Below are positions 34,428 to 43,129 of a stretch of 64,000 nucleotides of DNA, in pieces. How positions within the stretch are numbered: position 1 is the first letter of the stretch; every line of letters begins with the position of its first letter. Below the pieces are notes generated by a model. That model was not told the origin of the DNA and did no database searches. It worked only from the letters and a program-made list of their open reading frames with translations. This DNA comes from Lachnospiraceae bacterium (GTDB taxonomy: Bacteria > Bacillota > Clostridia > Lachnospirales > Lachnospiraceae). Made by a program: the position numbers and the translations under genes. The stretch spans positions 164,432 to 228,431 of the forward strand of contig SVFT01000002.1 of the NCBI GenBank assembly GCA_015056735.1. Direction: 5' to 3'.

Positions 34428-36536
34428 ATGAGAATCAAGAAGTTGTCCACAAAGGTCACGATCTTTGTCGTGATCGCAACCGTGATCGGTATTCTGGTCC
34501 AGAGCTTTTTGGCTTCGTACAATATGCTTGGGATCATGAAGGAGCAGTCCGTTAAGAATCTGGAGGGAAAAGTAAACTCTTCTTCGCTCCAGCTGAATAT
34601 GTATTTTGAAAAAGAAAATGCATATATGGACGGCTTCATGGCATCCAAACGTATGAATGCGCTCGTTGACAATCCGCACGATCCGCAGGCGATCGCGGAT
34701 GCGCAGGATTATATCGTGCAATACAACGGTGTCGTGCCCGGTGCGCGAAACATGTTTTATGCAGAGTATTCCGGTCCGGTTGTGGTGCATACGGATCCTT
34801 CTTTTATCGGATACAGCAGTCCGCCGGATAAGGTGAAGCTGATCCAGGACCTGTACTATGCAGATAAGTCGAAGCTTTATCACAGCGTTTTTGCGGTTTC
34901 GCCGGCGACGAATGAGGTTGCGCTTGTCGCTTCCCGCGCATCATATAACTCGAAGGGCGAGCCTGCCGGTTATCTGTCCCTCGATCTGGATAAAAAGGAG
35001 CTTTACAGCATTCTGGAAAATACAGTCAAGATCGTCAGCGATCAGGAGGTTGTCCTGACCGGTGTTAAGAATCCTGTTGTTTATTATTCGAGCAATGCAG
35101 ATGAGATCACACTTGCACCGAATAACGCGGCGATCACGACTGTGATCGATAAGCTTGTGCCCGGCAGCAGCCTTGCAAATGACGGCGCATCTATCCTTTC
35201 CGTAGAAGATGTGAAGACAGAAGAGGAGGGTACGCAGAGCGGTATCATCAGTTATGCAAAATCCGGATCCGGCAAGAGAATGCTCGGATATTATCGTTAT
35301 ATTTCGGACCGTGACTGGCTCCTGTTTGTCGGTGCATCCGAAGATCAGTTGTACGCGCAGGCAACCGCATCATCCAGACAGATGTTCTTATTCGGCCTTA
35401 TTGTGATCATTGCGATCACGATCCTGCTTGCTTTGCTGATCGGTCATCTGATCAAACCGATCACAAAAGTACAGCATGCACTTTCCAAGGTTGCAAAGCA
35501 TGATATCTGCGAGAATCCCGATCTTGCCGTTTTGAAAAAACGTTCCGATGAGATCGGAAAACTGGCGAACGGAACACAGGAGGTCATCGATACCTTAAAG
35601 GATGCGGTCGGGCTGTTCCGAAACTGCAGCGGCGCTTTGAGCACAAGTTCTTCCGATCTCAACAACGCTTCCAGGCTGCTTGGTGAGGTTACGACCGACA
35701 ATAAAGGGATCGCGGATGCTCTTTCGCGCAAGATTACGGAGACAAACGACTCGATCGATACCATTCATAAGGAGATCGATACGATCGTAAGCCTTGTGGA
35801 AGATGTAAACGAAAAGGTGGAGACCGGTCAGAAGGATTCGGCTGAACTGATCAATTCCAGCGCTGAGATCAACGATAAGATCGATGTAGCGATCAAGATC
35901 AATCTGGATACCCTGCAGCAGACGATGGACAACATGCAGGAGGCGCTTGAGAGTCTTCGCGCCGTTGAGCAGATCAATGAGCTTGCGGAAGATATCATGT
36001 CCATTACCTCGCAGACGAATCTGCTGTCACTGAACGCATCCATTGAGGCGGCGAGAGCAGGAGAAGCAGGCAAAGGCTTTGCGGTTGTAGCAGGTGAGAT
36101 CGGCCAGCTGGCGGATCAGTCCAAAGAGACTGCGATGAGCATCACCAAGATCGTAGCAGAGAGCAATGATTCCGTGGCCAATGTAAGAAGCCAGGTATCC
36201 AAGCTGATCGACTTTATCAAGAATGACGTGATCTCCAGCTTTGAAGTGTTCTCCGAGCAGGGTAAGCACTATGATGAAGGCATCGCGACGATCAAGCAGG
36301 CTGTGGCGGATATCGGTGACTCCATGGTTTCCTTAAGTGATTCCATTTCGGAGATCGCAAAGCAGATCACATCCGTAAACAATGCTTCGCTTGAAAACAC
36401 AGACGGCATCAACAGCATTCTTGATATGAACGATCAGGCGACGGAAGTATCCGTCAATATTGAGAAGCTTGCCGAAACGAGTGAAGAAAACGCGGAGAGC
36501 TTAAAGACGGCGATCAATCGATTCAAAGTCGAATAA
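34428..36536 (+). CDS. Methyl-accepting chemotaxis protein (dCache-HAMP-MCP)
   Basis: A 702-residue membrane chemoreceptor. TM1 is about 9-32, then an outer dCache-like sensing domain to about 310. TM2 is about 318-340, a HAMP domain follows, then a long helical signalling domain. The tip reads TSQTNLLSLNASIEAARAGE, with GKGFAVVAGEIGQLADQSKE after it, near residues 525-565. The tip binds CheA/CheW. The ligand is unknown. CAGGAGGTG precedes ATG 34428. It is a single gene with no chemotaxis neighbours; a weak hairpin follows. Confidence 0.95.
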   Translation: MRIKKLSTKVTIFVVIATVIGILVQSFLASYNMLGIMKEQSVKNLEGKVNSSSLQLNMYFEKENAYMDGFMASKRMNALVDNPHDPQAIADAQDYIVQYNGVVPGARNMFYAEYSGPVVVHTDPSFIGYSSPPDKVKLIQDLYYADKSKLYHSVFAVSPATNEVALVASRASYNSKGEPAGYLSLDLDKKELYSILENTVKIVSDQEVVLTGVKNPVVYYSSNADEITLAPNNAAITTVIDKLVPGSSLANDGASILSVEDVKTEEEGTQSGIISYAKSGSGKRMLGYYRYISDRDWLLFVGASEDQLYAQATASSRQMFLFGLIVIIAITILLALLIGHLIKPITKVQHALSKVAKHDICENPDLAVLKKRSDEIGKLANGTQEVIDTLKDAVGLFRNCSGALSTSSSDLNNASRLLGEVTTDNKGIADALSRKITETNDSIDTIHKEIDTIVSLVEDVNEKVETGQKDSAELINSSAEINDKIDVAIKINLDTLQQTMDNMQEALESLRAVEQINELAEDIMSITSQTNLLSLNASIEAARAGEAGKGFAVVAGEIGQLADQSKETAMSITKIVAESNDSVANVRSQVSKLIDFIKNDVISSFEVFSEQGKHYDEGIATIKQAVADIGDSMVSLSDSISEIAKQITSVNNASLENTDGINSILDMNDQATEVSVNIEKLAETSEENAESLKTAINRFKVE

Positions 36537-36636
36537 AGATCGCTATGAAAGTCGTTTCATGTGGTTTTTTTGTCGCTTGCATCGTATAATATATTAGAAT
36601 CGATAATCATTATGGGAAAACAAGAGGTGATCTGAT

Positions 36637-36813
36637 ATGAAACAGGATGATGCAAGAGAATTAAACGACAAGGAATTGGAAGAAGTAAGCGGCGGCATGG
36701 TATGTGACAACGCGGAGGTTATGAACGAAATATGCCCGAATTGCGGGAAACCGGTTCTTTCCTGCATATGCACGAAATTTACGCCGGGAACGATTCACCA
36801 GATTCGCGCCTGA
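36637..36813 (+). CDS. Small double-glycine leader peptide, Cys-rich (58 aa)
   Basis: A 58-residue peptide with an acidic leader, ARELNDKELEEVSGG, that looks like the GG-type leader of class II bacteriocins and some RiPPs. Cleavage after GG would release MVCDNAEVMNEICPNCGKP and a further CICTKF segment, 38 residues with five cysteines. No C39 transporter or maturation enzyme lies in the window. AGAGGTGA precedes the ATG and TATAAT stands at 36585-36590. It is a single-gene unit ended by a terminator. It could also be a small zinc-ribbon protein. Confidence 0.72.
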   Translation: MKQDDARELNDKELEEVSGGMVCDNAEVMNEICPNCGKPVLSCICTKFTPGTIHQIRA

Positions 36814-36855
36814 TCACATCGGGTGAGACTGTGAATAGAATAGCGGAATAGGTCC

Positions 36856-36893
36856 AAGCGGTCTTCGAGTATTTCGGAGACCGCTTTCTTATT
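36856..36893 (+). terminator. Terminator of the GG-leader peptide gene
   Basis: AAGCGGTCT and AGACCGCTT pair around a 12-base loop, followed by TCTTATT. Confidence 0.75.
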
Positions 36894-37011
36894 ATTCAGA
36901 ATGTGGCATAATATCTAAAATGCTAGACAAATCAATAAATTTTTAATACAATTTATATAGAGAAACTATGCAAAAAAAGCAGCAACTTCCACGAAAAGGA
37001 ACAGACCCGAA

Positions 37012-37821
37012 ATGGCATACTGGCAACACGGAGAGACAGAAATATTTTACGAAGAGATCGGTGAGGGAACACCGTTTTTACTGGTGCACGGCTGGGCAAT
37101 CGATCATACCTATCTGGAAAAGGCATTGGAGCCGATCTTTACTTCACTTGATAAGCCGTTTCGGCGGATCTACGTGGACCTTCCCGGCATGGGTGCATCG
37201 AAGCGAGGAACTGTCCGCACCGGAGAAGAGATGATGGAGCTGCTGTACCTGATGATGGAAGATCTGACGGGCGGAAAGCGTTTTTTCCTTGGCGGGAACT
37301 CGTTTGGCGCAGGTGTCTGCAGGGCTATGGCAGCAAAGCACAGAGAAAAGATCCGCGGCCTGATGCTCCTTGTCCCTTCCGCGGGACCGAGCGCTCCGAC
37401 AGCGAAGATGGGGAGCTATTCCGAAAAGGATACCGCTTTCCTGAAAGGGCTTACGATCCGGATGCGTGCGGCCTTTTCTCTGATGAATGCAAACCTGACG
37501 CCGGCATCTTACGAGCGGTTTATGGAGCAGGTCTATCCGTCTATGATGGCCAACGCTGACAATGAAAATCTGCATGGCATCATCAAAGGAAGCTTTAGTT
37601 TTGATATCGATGCGGCTGCGCGAAAAGATGTTTTCGCGGGACCGGTTCTGATCCTGACGGCTGAGCTTGATACAGCGGTCGGCTGCACGGCGCAGAAAAA
37701 ATGGTTAGAGCTTTACCCCGACGCAAAGTATGTTTTGATCGAAGGTGCGGGGCATAATGTGCATATTGACCGGCCGGAAGCTTTTTTCAAAGAGGTTTCC
37801 GCCTGGATCGGGAATTTGTAG
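37012..37821 (+). CDS. Alpha/beta hydrolase
   Basis: A 269-residue esterase-like enzyme. The nucleophile elbow is GGNSFGAG with the serine near residue 95. The oxyanion part is LLVHGWAIDH, the acid is likely in ILTAELDTAV and the histidine is in EGAGHNVHIDRPEAF. All parts of the triad are present. Substrate unknown. The ribosome site is weak (AAAAGGA, twelve bases upstream). It lies 23 bases before the HD-GYP gene, so they may share a transcript. Confidence 0.9.
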   Translation: MAYWQHGETEIFYEEIGEGTPFLLVHGWAIDHTYLEKALEPIFTSLDKPFRRIYVDLPGMGASKRGTVRTGEEMMELLYLMMEDLTGGKRFFLGGNSFGAGVCRAMAAKHREKIRGLMLLVPSAGPSAPTAKMGSYSEKDTAFLKGLTIRMRAAFSLMNANLTPASYERFMEQVYPSMMANADNENLHGIIKGSFSFDIDAAARKDVFAGPVLILTAELDTAVGCTAQKKWLELYPDAKYVLIEGAGHNVHIDRPEAFFKEVSAWIGNL

Positions 37822-37844
37822 AGACCTGTATGAGGGAATAGAGT

Positions 37845-39545
37845 ATGAATGCGATTTTGTGGGCCTATCTGATAGCGTTTCTTGTGAGCGTTGTCATCAC
37901 AGTGGTGCATATGACGTTGATGCAACGGCGCAGCCTGGTGTTCTTCAGCATGCTGCTGTCGCTTCTTTGCGTTGCGGTCGGAGGTTATTGGGCGCTCGCG
38001 GCTTCCGATTCCATCGGAATGGCGCATATGTCGATCAAACTGATCTATCTGAGCGGCTGTTTCATGCCGGTTCTCTGTTTTCTCAACATCGCATATCTGT
38101 GCAAGGTAAGGATCCCATCGCCCATTGTGGCAGGGCTGATCGTTTTCTGCACACTTCTGTATTTTTCGGTTCTGTCCATCGGACATACGGAACTTTTCTA
38201 TGCAACAACGGAGCTTGTTACAAAAGACGGCGTCAGTACGCTGCTTCGGACCTACGGGCCGATGCACACGGTTTACAATATCCAGCTGATCGCGTTTAAT
38301 GCGTGCTCTTTTATCATCATTCTGGTAACGGTCCTTGAGCGTAACAATGTCTCGAAACTGAACAGCCTGGTGCTGTTTGGGATGCAGCTTGCGACGCTTC
38401 TTCTCTACCTGTTCAGCCAGCGCGTGCAGACCGGGATCGAATGGATGCCGTTTTTATACGTTTTAATCATGCTGACGCTGTTCATCCTGATGCAGCGTTT
38501 CGAAAAGTATGATATCGAGGGCATGCTTGCAGGTATTATGTCGCAGTACGGCACCAAGGGTATTGCGATCATTGATAAAAGAAAACGCTATATGGGCTGC
38601 AATACGGAGGGCGAAAAACTGATCCCCGCGCTGACGTCCCTTCGTGTGGACCGGATCATCGCTGATGACGAAGTATTTGAAAACCTCGATGAGCACATTA
38701 CAGCCGTTAATGAAGGAAACGGTGAAGTTGTCTGGTACCAGAGCGTAGACGGCAACCAGATCTGCATTAATATGTTTCCGATGCATTACCGTAAAAAGAT
38801 GATCGGTTACATGCTTTATTTCATGGACGATACGCAACAGCAAGAGACCATGAGCATGCTAAATGACTTCAACGACGAGTTGACGTATGCGGTAAATATG
38901 CAGACGGAACGGATTCAGGAGATCCAAAGCAAGATCATTTTCGGTGTTGCGGAGCTTATTGAAAACCGTGACAATATGACAGGCGGCCACGTTAAGCGCA
39001 CAAGCGACGCGGTGAGCATATTGGTGGATGCGATCCAGAGCTCGCCGCATATCATGCCGGCTGAGCTTTGCGAAAATATCATCAAAGCCGCACCTATGCA
39101 TGACCTTGGAAAAATTGCGATTGATGACGCGATCTTAAAGAAAAAGGGACGCTTTACGCCGGAAGAGTTTGAAAAGATGAAAGCGCACTCTGCAAGCGGT
39201 GCCGAAGCGATCCGTGAGATCTTAGGTGATGTGGAGGATGAGCATTTTGTTGAAACTGCCTGCAATATCGCGCATTACCATCATGAGCGCTGGGACGGCA
39301 CAGGTTATCCCGATCATCTGAAGGGAGATGAGATTCCGATTGAAGCGCGTATCATGGCACTCGCCGATGTATTCGATGCACTTGTCAGCAAGCGCGCCTA
39401 TAAAGAGGCGATGTCGTATGATGTGGCATTCGGTATCATTGAAGAATCACTCGGGACACAGTTCGATCCCGAGCTTGGACGCCTGTTCTTAGCGTGCAGG
39501 CCGCAATTGGAAGAATACTACGATCAGCGTGCAGATCTACAATAA
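37845..39545 (+). CDS. HD-GYP phosphodiesterase with 7TM sensor
   Basis: A 566-residue membrane protein likely to break down cyclic di-GMP. About seven membrane helices fill residues 1-215 (7TM histidine-kinase-type input region), then a PAS-like segment to about 330, a coiled linker and the HD-GYP domain. Key residues are HDLGK near 420, KAHSASGAEAI, HHERWDGTGYP near 487 and RIMALADVFDAL. All HD-GYP residues are kept. It may link an outer or membrane signal to motility together with the chemoreceptor upstream, which is inference. Confidence 0.93.
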   Translation: MNAILWAYLIAFLVSVVITVVHMTLMQRRSLVFFSMLLSLLCVAVGGYWALAASDSIGMAHMSIKLIYLSGCFMPVLCFLNIAYLCKVRIPSPIVAGLIVFCTLLYFSVLSIGHTELFYATTELVTKDGVSTLLRTYGPMHTVYNIQLIAFNACSFIIILVTVLERNNVSKLNSLVLFGMQLATLLLYLFSQRVQTGIEWMPFLYVLIMLTLFILMQRFEKYDIEGMLAGIMSQYGTKGIAIIDKRKRYMGCNTEGEKLIPALTSLRVDRIIADDEVFENLDEHITAVNEGNGEVVWYQSVDGNQICINMFPMHYRKKMIGYMLYFMDDTQQQETMSMLNDFNDELTYAVNMQTERIQEIQSKIIFGVAELIENRDNMTGGHVKRTSDAVSILVDAIQSSPHIMPAELCENIIKAAPMHDLGKIAIDDAILKKKGRFTPEEFEKMKAHSASGAEAIREILGDVEDEHFVETACNIAHYHHERWDGTGYPDHLKGDEIPIEARIMALADVFDALVSKRAYKEAMSYDVAFGIIEESLGTQFDPELGRLFLACRPQLEEYYDQRADLQ

Positions 39546-39565
39546 AATACAACGGGGGTGATCGT

Positions 39566-41167
39566 ATGAAAATTACGTTCATAGGTGCCGCGCATGAAGT
39601 GACGGGAAGCTGTCATTACCTGAATGCGTGCGGCAAACACATTTTGGTCGATTACGGCATGGAGCAAGGGGTGGATGCGTTTGAGAATGCGCCTCTTCCC
39701 ATCCAGGAAGGACTGATCGGCTATGTGTTTCTGACCCACGCACATGTGGATCACTCCGGACTCTTGCCGCTTCTTTATGCAAGAGGTTTCAGGGGACAGA
39801 TCTTTGCAACAGAGGCTACCGTGGATCTGTGCAGTATCATGCTTCGTGACTGCGCACATATCCAGATGCAGGAAGCAGAGTGGAAGAGCCGTAAGGCAAA
39901 ACGTGGCTCGCGGATCGATTCCGTAGAACCGCTCTATACAATGGAAGATGCGGACGGCGTGATCAAGCGCCTTGTTCCGTGCAAATACGGTGAAGAGATC
40001 GAAGTGGCGGAAGGCCTTAGGATCCGTTTTACGGATATCGGGCACCTGCTCGGCAGTGCCAGCATCGAAGTCTGGGCGACGGAGGGCGATGTCACAAAGA
40101 AGATCGTATTTTCCGGGGATATCGGTAATACCGATCAGCCGATCATCCGCGATCCGCAGCCGACGAAGGAAGCGGACTACGTGGTCATGGAGTCCACCTA
40201 CGGCGACCGCCTTCATTCTGAGGAGCGCCCGGACTACATCCGCGAACTCAGCAGAATCCTGAACGAGACATTTGCCCGCGGCGGCAATGTTGTTATCCCT
40301 GCCTTTGCGGTCGGCAGAACGCAGGAGATGCTCTACTTCCTGCGCCAGATCAAGGCAGAGAATCTGGTAAAAGAATTCCCGGATTTTCCGGTATATGTGG
40401 ACAGCCCGCTTGCAGTAGATGCGACAGGCGTATTTAACAAAAACATATACAGCTGCTTCGATGAAGAAGCGATGGCGCTCATCAAGAAAGGCATCAATCC
40501 GATCCGTTTCCCGGGGCTGAACCTGGCGATCACAAGCGAAGAATCCAAATTCATCAACTTTGATGATACGCCCAAGGTTATCATTTCCGCATCCGGCATG
40601 TGTGAAGCAGGACGTATCCGCCACCACTTAAAACACAATCTGTGGCGTCCGGAGTGTACGATCCTCTTTGTCGGATATCAGGCGCATGGCACGCTCGGCC
40701 GTATGTTGATCGATGGGGCAGACGAAGTCAAGCTTTTTGGCGAGCCGATTGAGGTGCGTGCCGAGATCAGGCAGCTTGTAGGTCTTTCGGGACACGCGGA
40801 TAAGAACGGACTCCTTGCCTGGATCAATGCGTTTGAGAAAAAGCCGCAGCGCGTCTTTATCGTTCACGGTGAAGACAGTGTCTGTGATGCGTTCCGCACG
40901 TGCCTCAACACGGAATACGACTACAGCGCTTACGCCCCTTACAGCGGGACAAGGTTCGACCTGATCTCCAACACCTGTGAGTATGAGGCTTTCGGTGTTC
41001 CGATCAAGAAGCGCACCAAAGTGGTCAGCGACGTGTTTGCGCGGCTTCTTGCCGCAGGACAGCGGCTGCTTAGCGTCATCCAGAAAAATGAGGGTGGCGC
41101 GAACAAGGATCTTGCAAAATTTGCGGATCAGATCAACTCGCTCTGTGATAAGTGGGACCGCGACTAG
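39566..41167 (+). CDS. MBL-fold/beta-CASP RNA-processing hydrolase
   Basis: A 533-residue metallo-beta-lactamase-fold protein with beta-CASP and RNA-specificity domains, like the CPSF-73/YSH1 group. The zinc motif THAHVDHSG is near residue 55, with further ligands in DIGHLLGSASIE, SGDIGNTD and GLSGHADKNG. The beta-CASP part holds VIPAFAVGRTQEML and SASGMCEAGRIRHHL. It should act as a ribonuclease in the cytoplasm. ATG 39566 follows GGGGGTGAT, 21 bases after the HD-GYP stop. Confidence 0.92.
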   Translation: MKITFIGAAHEVTGSCHYLNACGKHILVDYGMEQGVDAFENAPLPIQEGLIGYVFLTHAHVDHSGLLPLLYARGFRGQIFATEATVDLCSIMLRDCAHIQMQEAEWKSRKAKRGSRIDSVEPLYTMEDADGVIKRLVPCKYGEEIEVAEGLRIRFTDIGHLLGSASIEVWATEGDVTKKIVFSGDIGNTDQPIIRDPQPTKEADYVVMESTYGDRLHSEERPDYIRELSRILNETFARGGNVVIPAFAVGRTQEMLYFLRQIKAENLVKEFPDFPVYVDSPLAVDATGVFNKNIYSCFDEEAMALIKKGINPIRFPGLNLAITSEESKFINFDDTPKVIISASGMCEAGRIRHHLKHNLWRPECTILFVGYQAHGTLGRMLIDGADEVKLFGEPIEVRAEIRQLVGLSGHADKNGLLAWINAFEKKPQRVFIVHGEDSVCDAFRTCLNTEYDYSAYAPYSGTRFDLISNTCEYEAFGVPIKKRTKVVSDVFARLLAAGQRLLSVIQKNEGGANKDLAKFADQINSLCDKWDRD

Positions 41168-41180
41168 GTGATAGAATATA

Positions 41181-41316
41181 GCGGTTGCATTACAATTGCA
41201 TTCCGGAGACGCTTTCGCTCGGCTCGCTTGCTTGCGTTACATAAGGCACCAAAATACGGTGCCTAAGTAACGAGCAGCTCGAGACGCTCCGTCAACGCAA
41301 ATTGTAATGCGCCCGC
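41181..41316. repeat. Long imperfect palindrome 1 (about 136 bp)
   Basis: The outer arms are GCATTACAATT near 41187 and AATTGTAATGC at 41300-41310, both inside GC-rich ends. Matching blocks continue inwards (GGAGACGC with GAGCGTCTC reversed) to the tip GGCACC-AAAATAC-GGTGCC at about 41246-41264. The whole segment folds on itself. It lies directly after the MBL gene and may act as its terminator, since CCGCTTTT follows. Confidence 0.75.
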
Positions 41317-41593
41317 TTTTATTGTATAACCTTCCGGTTTGTGCAGACCGCCAATACATGTTTTCGAGCAATCAGCCCGTCTCGCTTAGAGAACCGGAGA
41401 CTTATAAATTCCGCGAGTGTGAAGGCCGGGAATGTGCTTCAAGATCCCAATTATATGATTTGGTGGATCAGCACATGACCGGAACGGCACCGAGCGGAAT
41501 TTTGTTATAAGACGAACGGTGAACTTAGCGAGATCGGAGCGCGTAGAAAACATCGTATTGGCAATCGGCACAAGTTCACAGTATAATAAAGCG
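41314..41593. repeat. Long imperfect palindrome 2 (about 280 bp), before thyA
   Basis: The two halves align over about 140 bases each. Shared blocks, left forward and right reversed, are CGCTTT, TTGTGC, GCCAATAC, ATGTTTTC, TCTCGCT, ACCG, CTTATAA, ATTCCGC, CCGG, ATGTGCT and GATCC, in the same order. The tip is near 41457. The right arm carries the thyA promoter, and the left arm a mirrored one facing back. There is no credible coding frame. A MITE-like insertion or structured RNA are the options. Confidence 0.75.
41558..41587 (+). promoter_or_regulatory. Promoter of thyA
   Basis: TTGGCA (41558-41563), an 18-bp spacer and TATAAT (41582-41587), inside the right arm of the long palindrome. Confidence 0.7.
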
Positions 41594-41624
41594 ATATCAA
41601 TTATTAGTGAAAGGATTTACGCAG

Positions 41625-42473
41625 ATGAGCCAAGCGGATCATATTTTTATCAATATGTGCAAAGACATCCTGGAGAACGGGACGAGTACGGAGGGAGAAA
41701 AGGTGCGTCCGCACTGGCCGGACGGGACCAGCGCTTACACGATCAAGAAGTTCGGCGTGGTCAACCGGTATGATCTGTCCAAGGAGTTTCCGATCCTGAC
41801 GCTTCGCAAGACGGCGCTGAAGAGTGCGACCGATGAGATCCTGTGGATCTGGCAGCAGAAGTCCAACAATGTGCATGACCTGCACAGCCATATCTGGGAT
41901 GAGTGGGCAGATGAGGACGGATCGATCGGCAAGGCGTACGGCTATCAGATGGGCGTGAAGCATCAGTATAAAGAAGGCATGATGGACCAGGTGGATCGCG
42001 TGCTCTACGACCTTAAGAATAATCCGTTCAGCCGCCGCATCATGACCAATATCTATGTGCATCAGGACCTGCATGAGATGAATCTTTATCCGTGCGCGTA
42101 CAGTATGACTTTTAACGTGACGCAGAAGAAGGGCGATGATAAGCTGACGCTCAATGCGATCTTAAATCAGCGCTCACAGGATGTGCTTGCAGCCAACAAC
42201 TGGAATGTGGTGCAGTATGCAGTGCTTGTGCACATGTTCGCACAGGTATGTGACATGCATGTCGGTGAACTTGTGCATGTGATCGCTGATGCGCACATTT
42301 ATGACCGTCATGTTCCGCTGATTAAGGAACTGATCAGCAGAGAACCGCTTCCGGCACCGACATTTTGGCTGAATCCGGACATCCACGATTTCTATCAGTT
42401 CACGCGTAACGATGTGAAGGTGGAGAATTATGTGACCGGCCCGCAGATCGAGAATATTCCGATTGCAATCTAG
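41625..42473 (+). CDS. thyA: Thymidylate synthase
   Basis: Makes dTMP from dUMP with methylene-tetrahydrofolate; 282 residues. The catalytic cysteine is in NLYPCAYSM near residue 156 and the substrate loop reads NQRSQDVLAANNWN. That variant of the usual RSxDxxLGxPFN is, as I recall, typical of the Bacillus ThyA/phage phi3T branch. ATG 41625 lies nine bases after AAAGGA. It is followed by folA, which regenerates the folate this enzyme consumes. Confidence 0.96.
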   Translation: MSQADHIFINMCKDILENGTSTEGEKVRPHWPDGTSAYTIKKFGVVNRYDLSKEFPILTLRKTALKSATDEILWIWQQKSNNVHDLHSHIWDEWADEDGSIGKAYGYQMGVKHQYKEGMMDQVDRVLYDLKNNPFSRRIMTNIYVHQDLHEMNLYPCAYSMTFNVTQKKGDDKLTLNAILNQRSQDVLAANNWNVVQYAVLVHMFAQVCDMHVGELVHVIADAHIYDRHVPLIKELISREPLPAPTFWLNPDIHDFYQFTRNDVKVENYVTGPQIENIPIAI

Positions 42474-42566
42474 AGAAAAGTGCAGAATTTCCGGTATGCA
42501 ATGCAGAATAGGATGCGGGAGAGAATCAGGCAGACCGCATCGAATGATAGAGAGAGGTAATCGTGC

Positions 42567-43109
42567 ATGAATTTAATCGCAGCCGTCGATAACAACTGGA
42601 GCATCGGGAACAAAGGAAGACTTCTTGTCAGCATCCCGAGCGATATGAAATTCTTCCGGCAGACTACAACAGGCAAGGTTGTCGTGCTTGGACGCAAGAC
42701 GCTCGAGACATTCCCGGGAGGTCAACCCTTAAAAAACAGGACGAACATCATCCTCACAGGCAATCCGGATTTTAAAGTAAAGGATGCCATCGTGGTGCAT
42801 GGCATGGAAGCGCTTTTAGATGAGCTTAAAAACTATCCGTCCGAGGATATCTATATCATCGGCGGGGAGAGCGTATATCGCCAGCTTCTTCCGTATTGCG
42901 ACAAGGCACACATCACCAGAATCGATATGAACTACGAGGCCGATGCGCATTTTCCCAATCTGGAAGAGGATCCGGAGTGGGAACTGACGGCTGACAGCGA
43001 AGAGCAGACCTACTTCGATGTACCCTTTACGTTCTGCCTGTACGAACGTAAGAAGAGGTTCCGAGACCAAATGCCTGATGATACGAAGACTGCTTGGAAC
43101 GTAACCTGA
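42567..43109 (+). CDS. folA: Dihydrofolate reductase
   Basis: Reduces dihydrofolate with NADPH; 180 residues. MNLIAAVDNNWSIGNKGRLL, IPSDMKFFRQTTTGKVVVLG and IYIIGGESVYRQLLPYCDKA are the standard blocks. The catalytic acid is the Asp in SDMKFF. AGAGAGG precedes the ATG. It is the partner of thyA, 93 bases upstream, and is followed 20 bases later by the MATE fusion gene. Confidence 0.95.
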   Translation: MNLIAAVDNNWSIGNKGRLLVSIPSDMKFFRQTTTGKVVVLGRKTLETFPGGQPLKNRTNIILTGNPDFKVKDAIVVHGMEALLDELKNYPSEDIYIIGGESVYRQLLPYCDKAHITRIDMNYEADAHFPNLEEDPEWELTADSEEQTYFDVPFTFCLYERKKRFRDQMPDDTKTAWNVT

Positions 43110-43129
43110 CGGTATAAGGGGGAGAAGAC

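Noticed and set aside
34428-37821. Bacteriocin gene cluster around the GG-leader peptide
   Set aside because: Neighbours are a chemoreceptor and an alpha/beta hydrolase; no ABC exporter, immunity or modifying enzyme is present, so only the peptide itself is reported.
39524-40627. 367-codon open frame antisense to the MBL/beta-CASP gene
   Set aside because: The opposite strand encodes a complete, motif-rich enzyme; no ribosome site for this one.
41307-41571. Short frames inside the long palindrome before thyA
   Set aside because: Frames on both strands are products of the inverted repeat, lack ribosome sites and overlap the thyA promoter.
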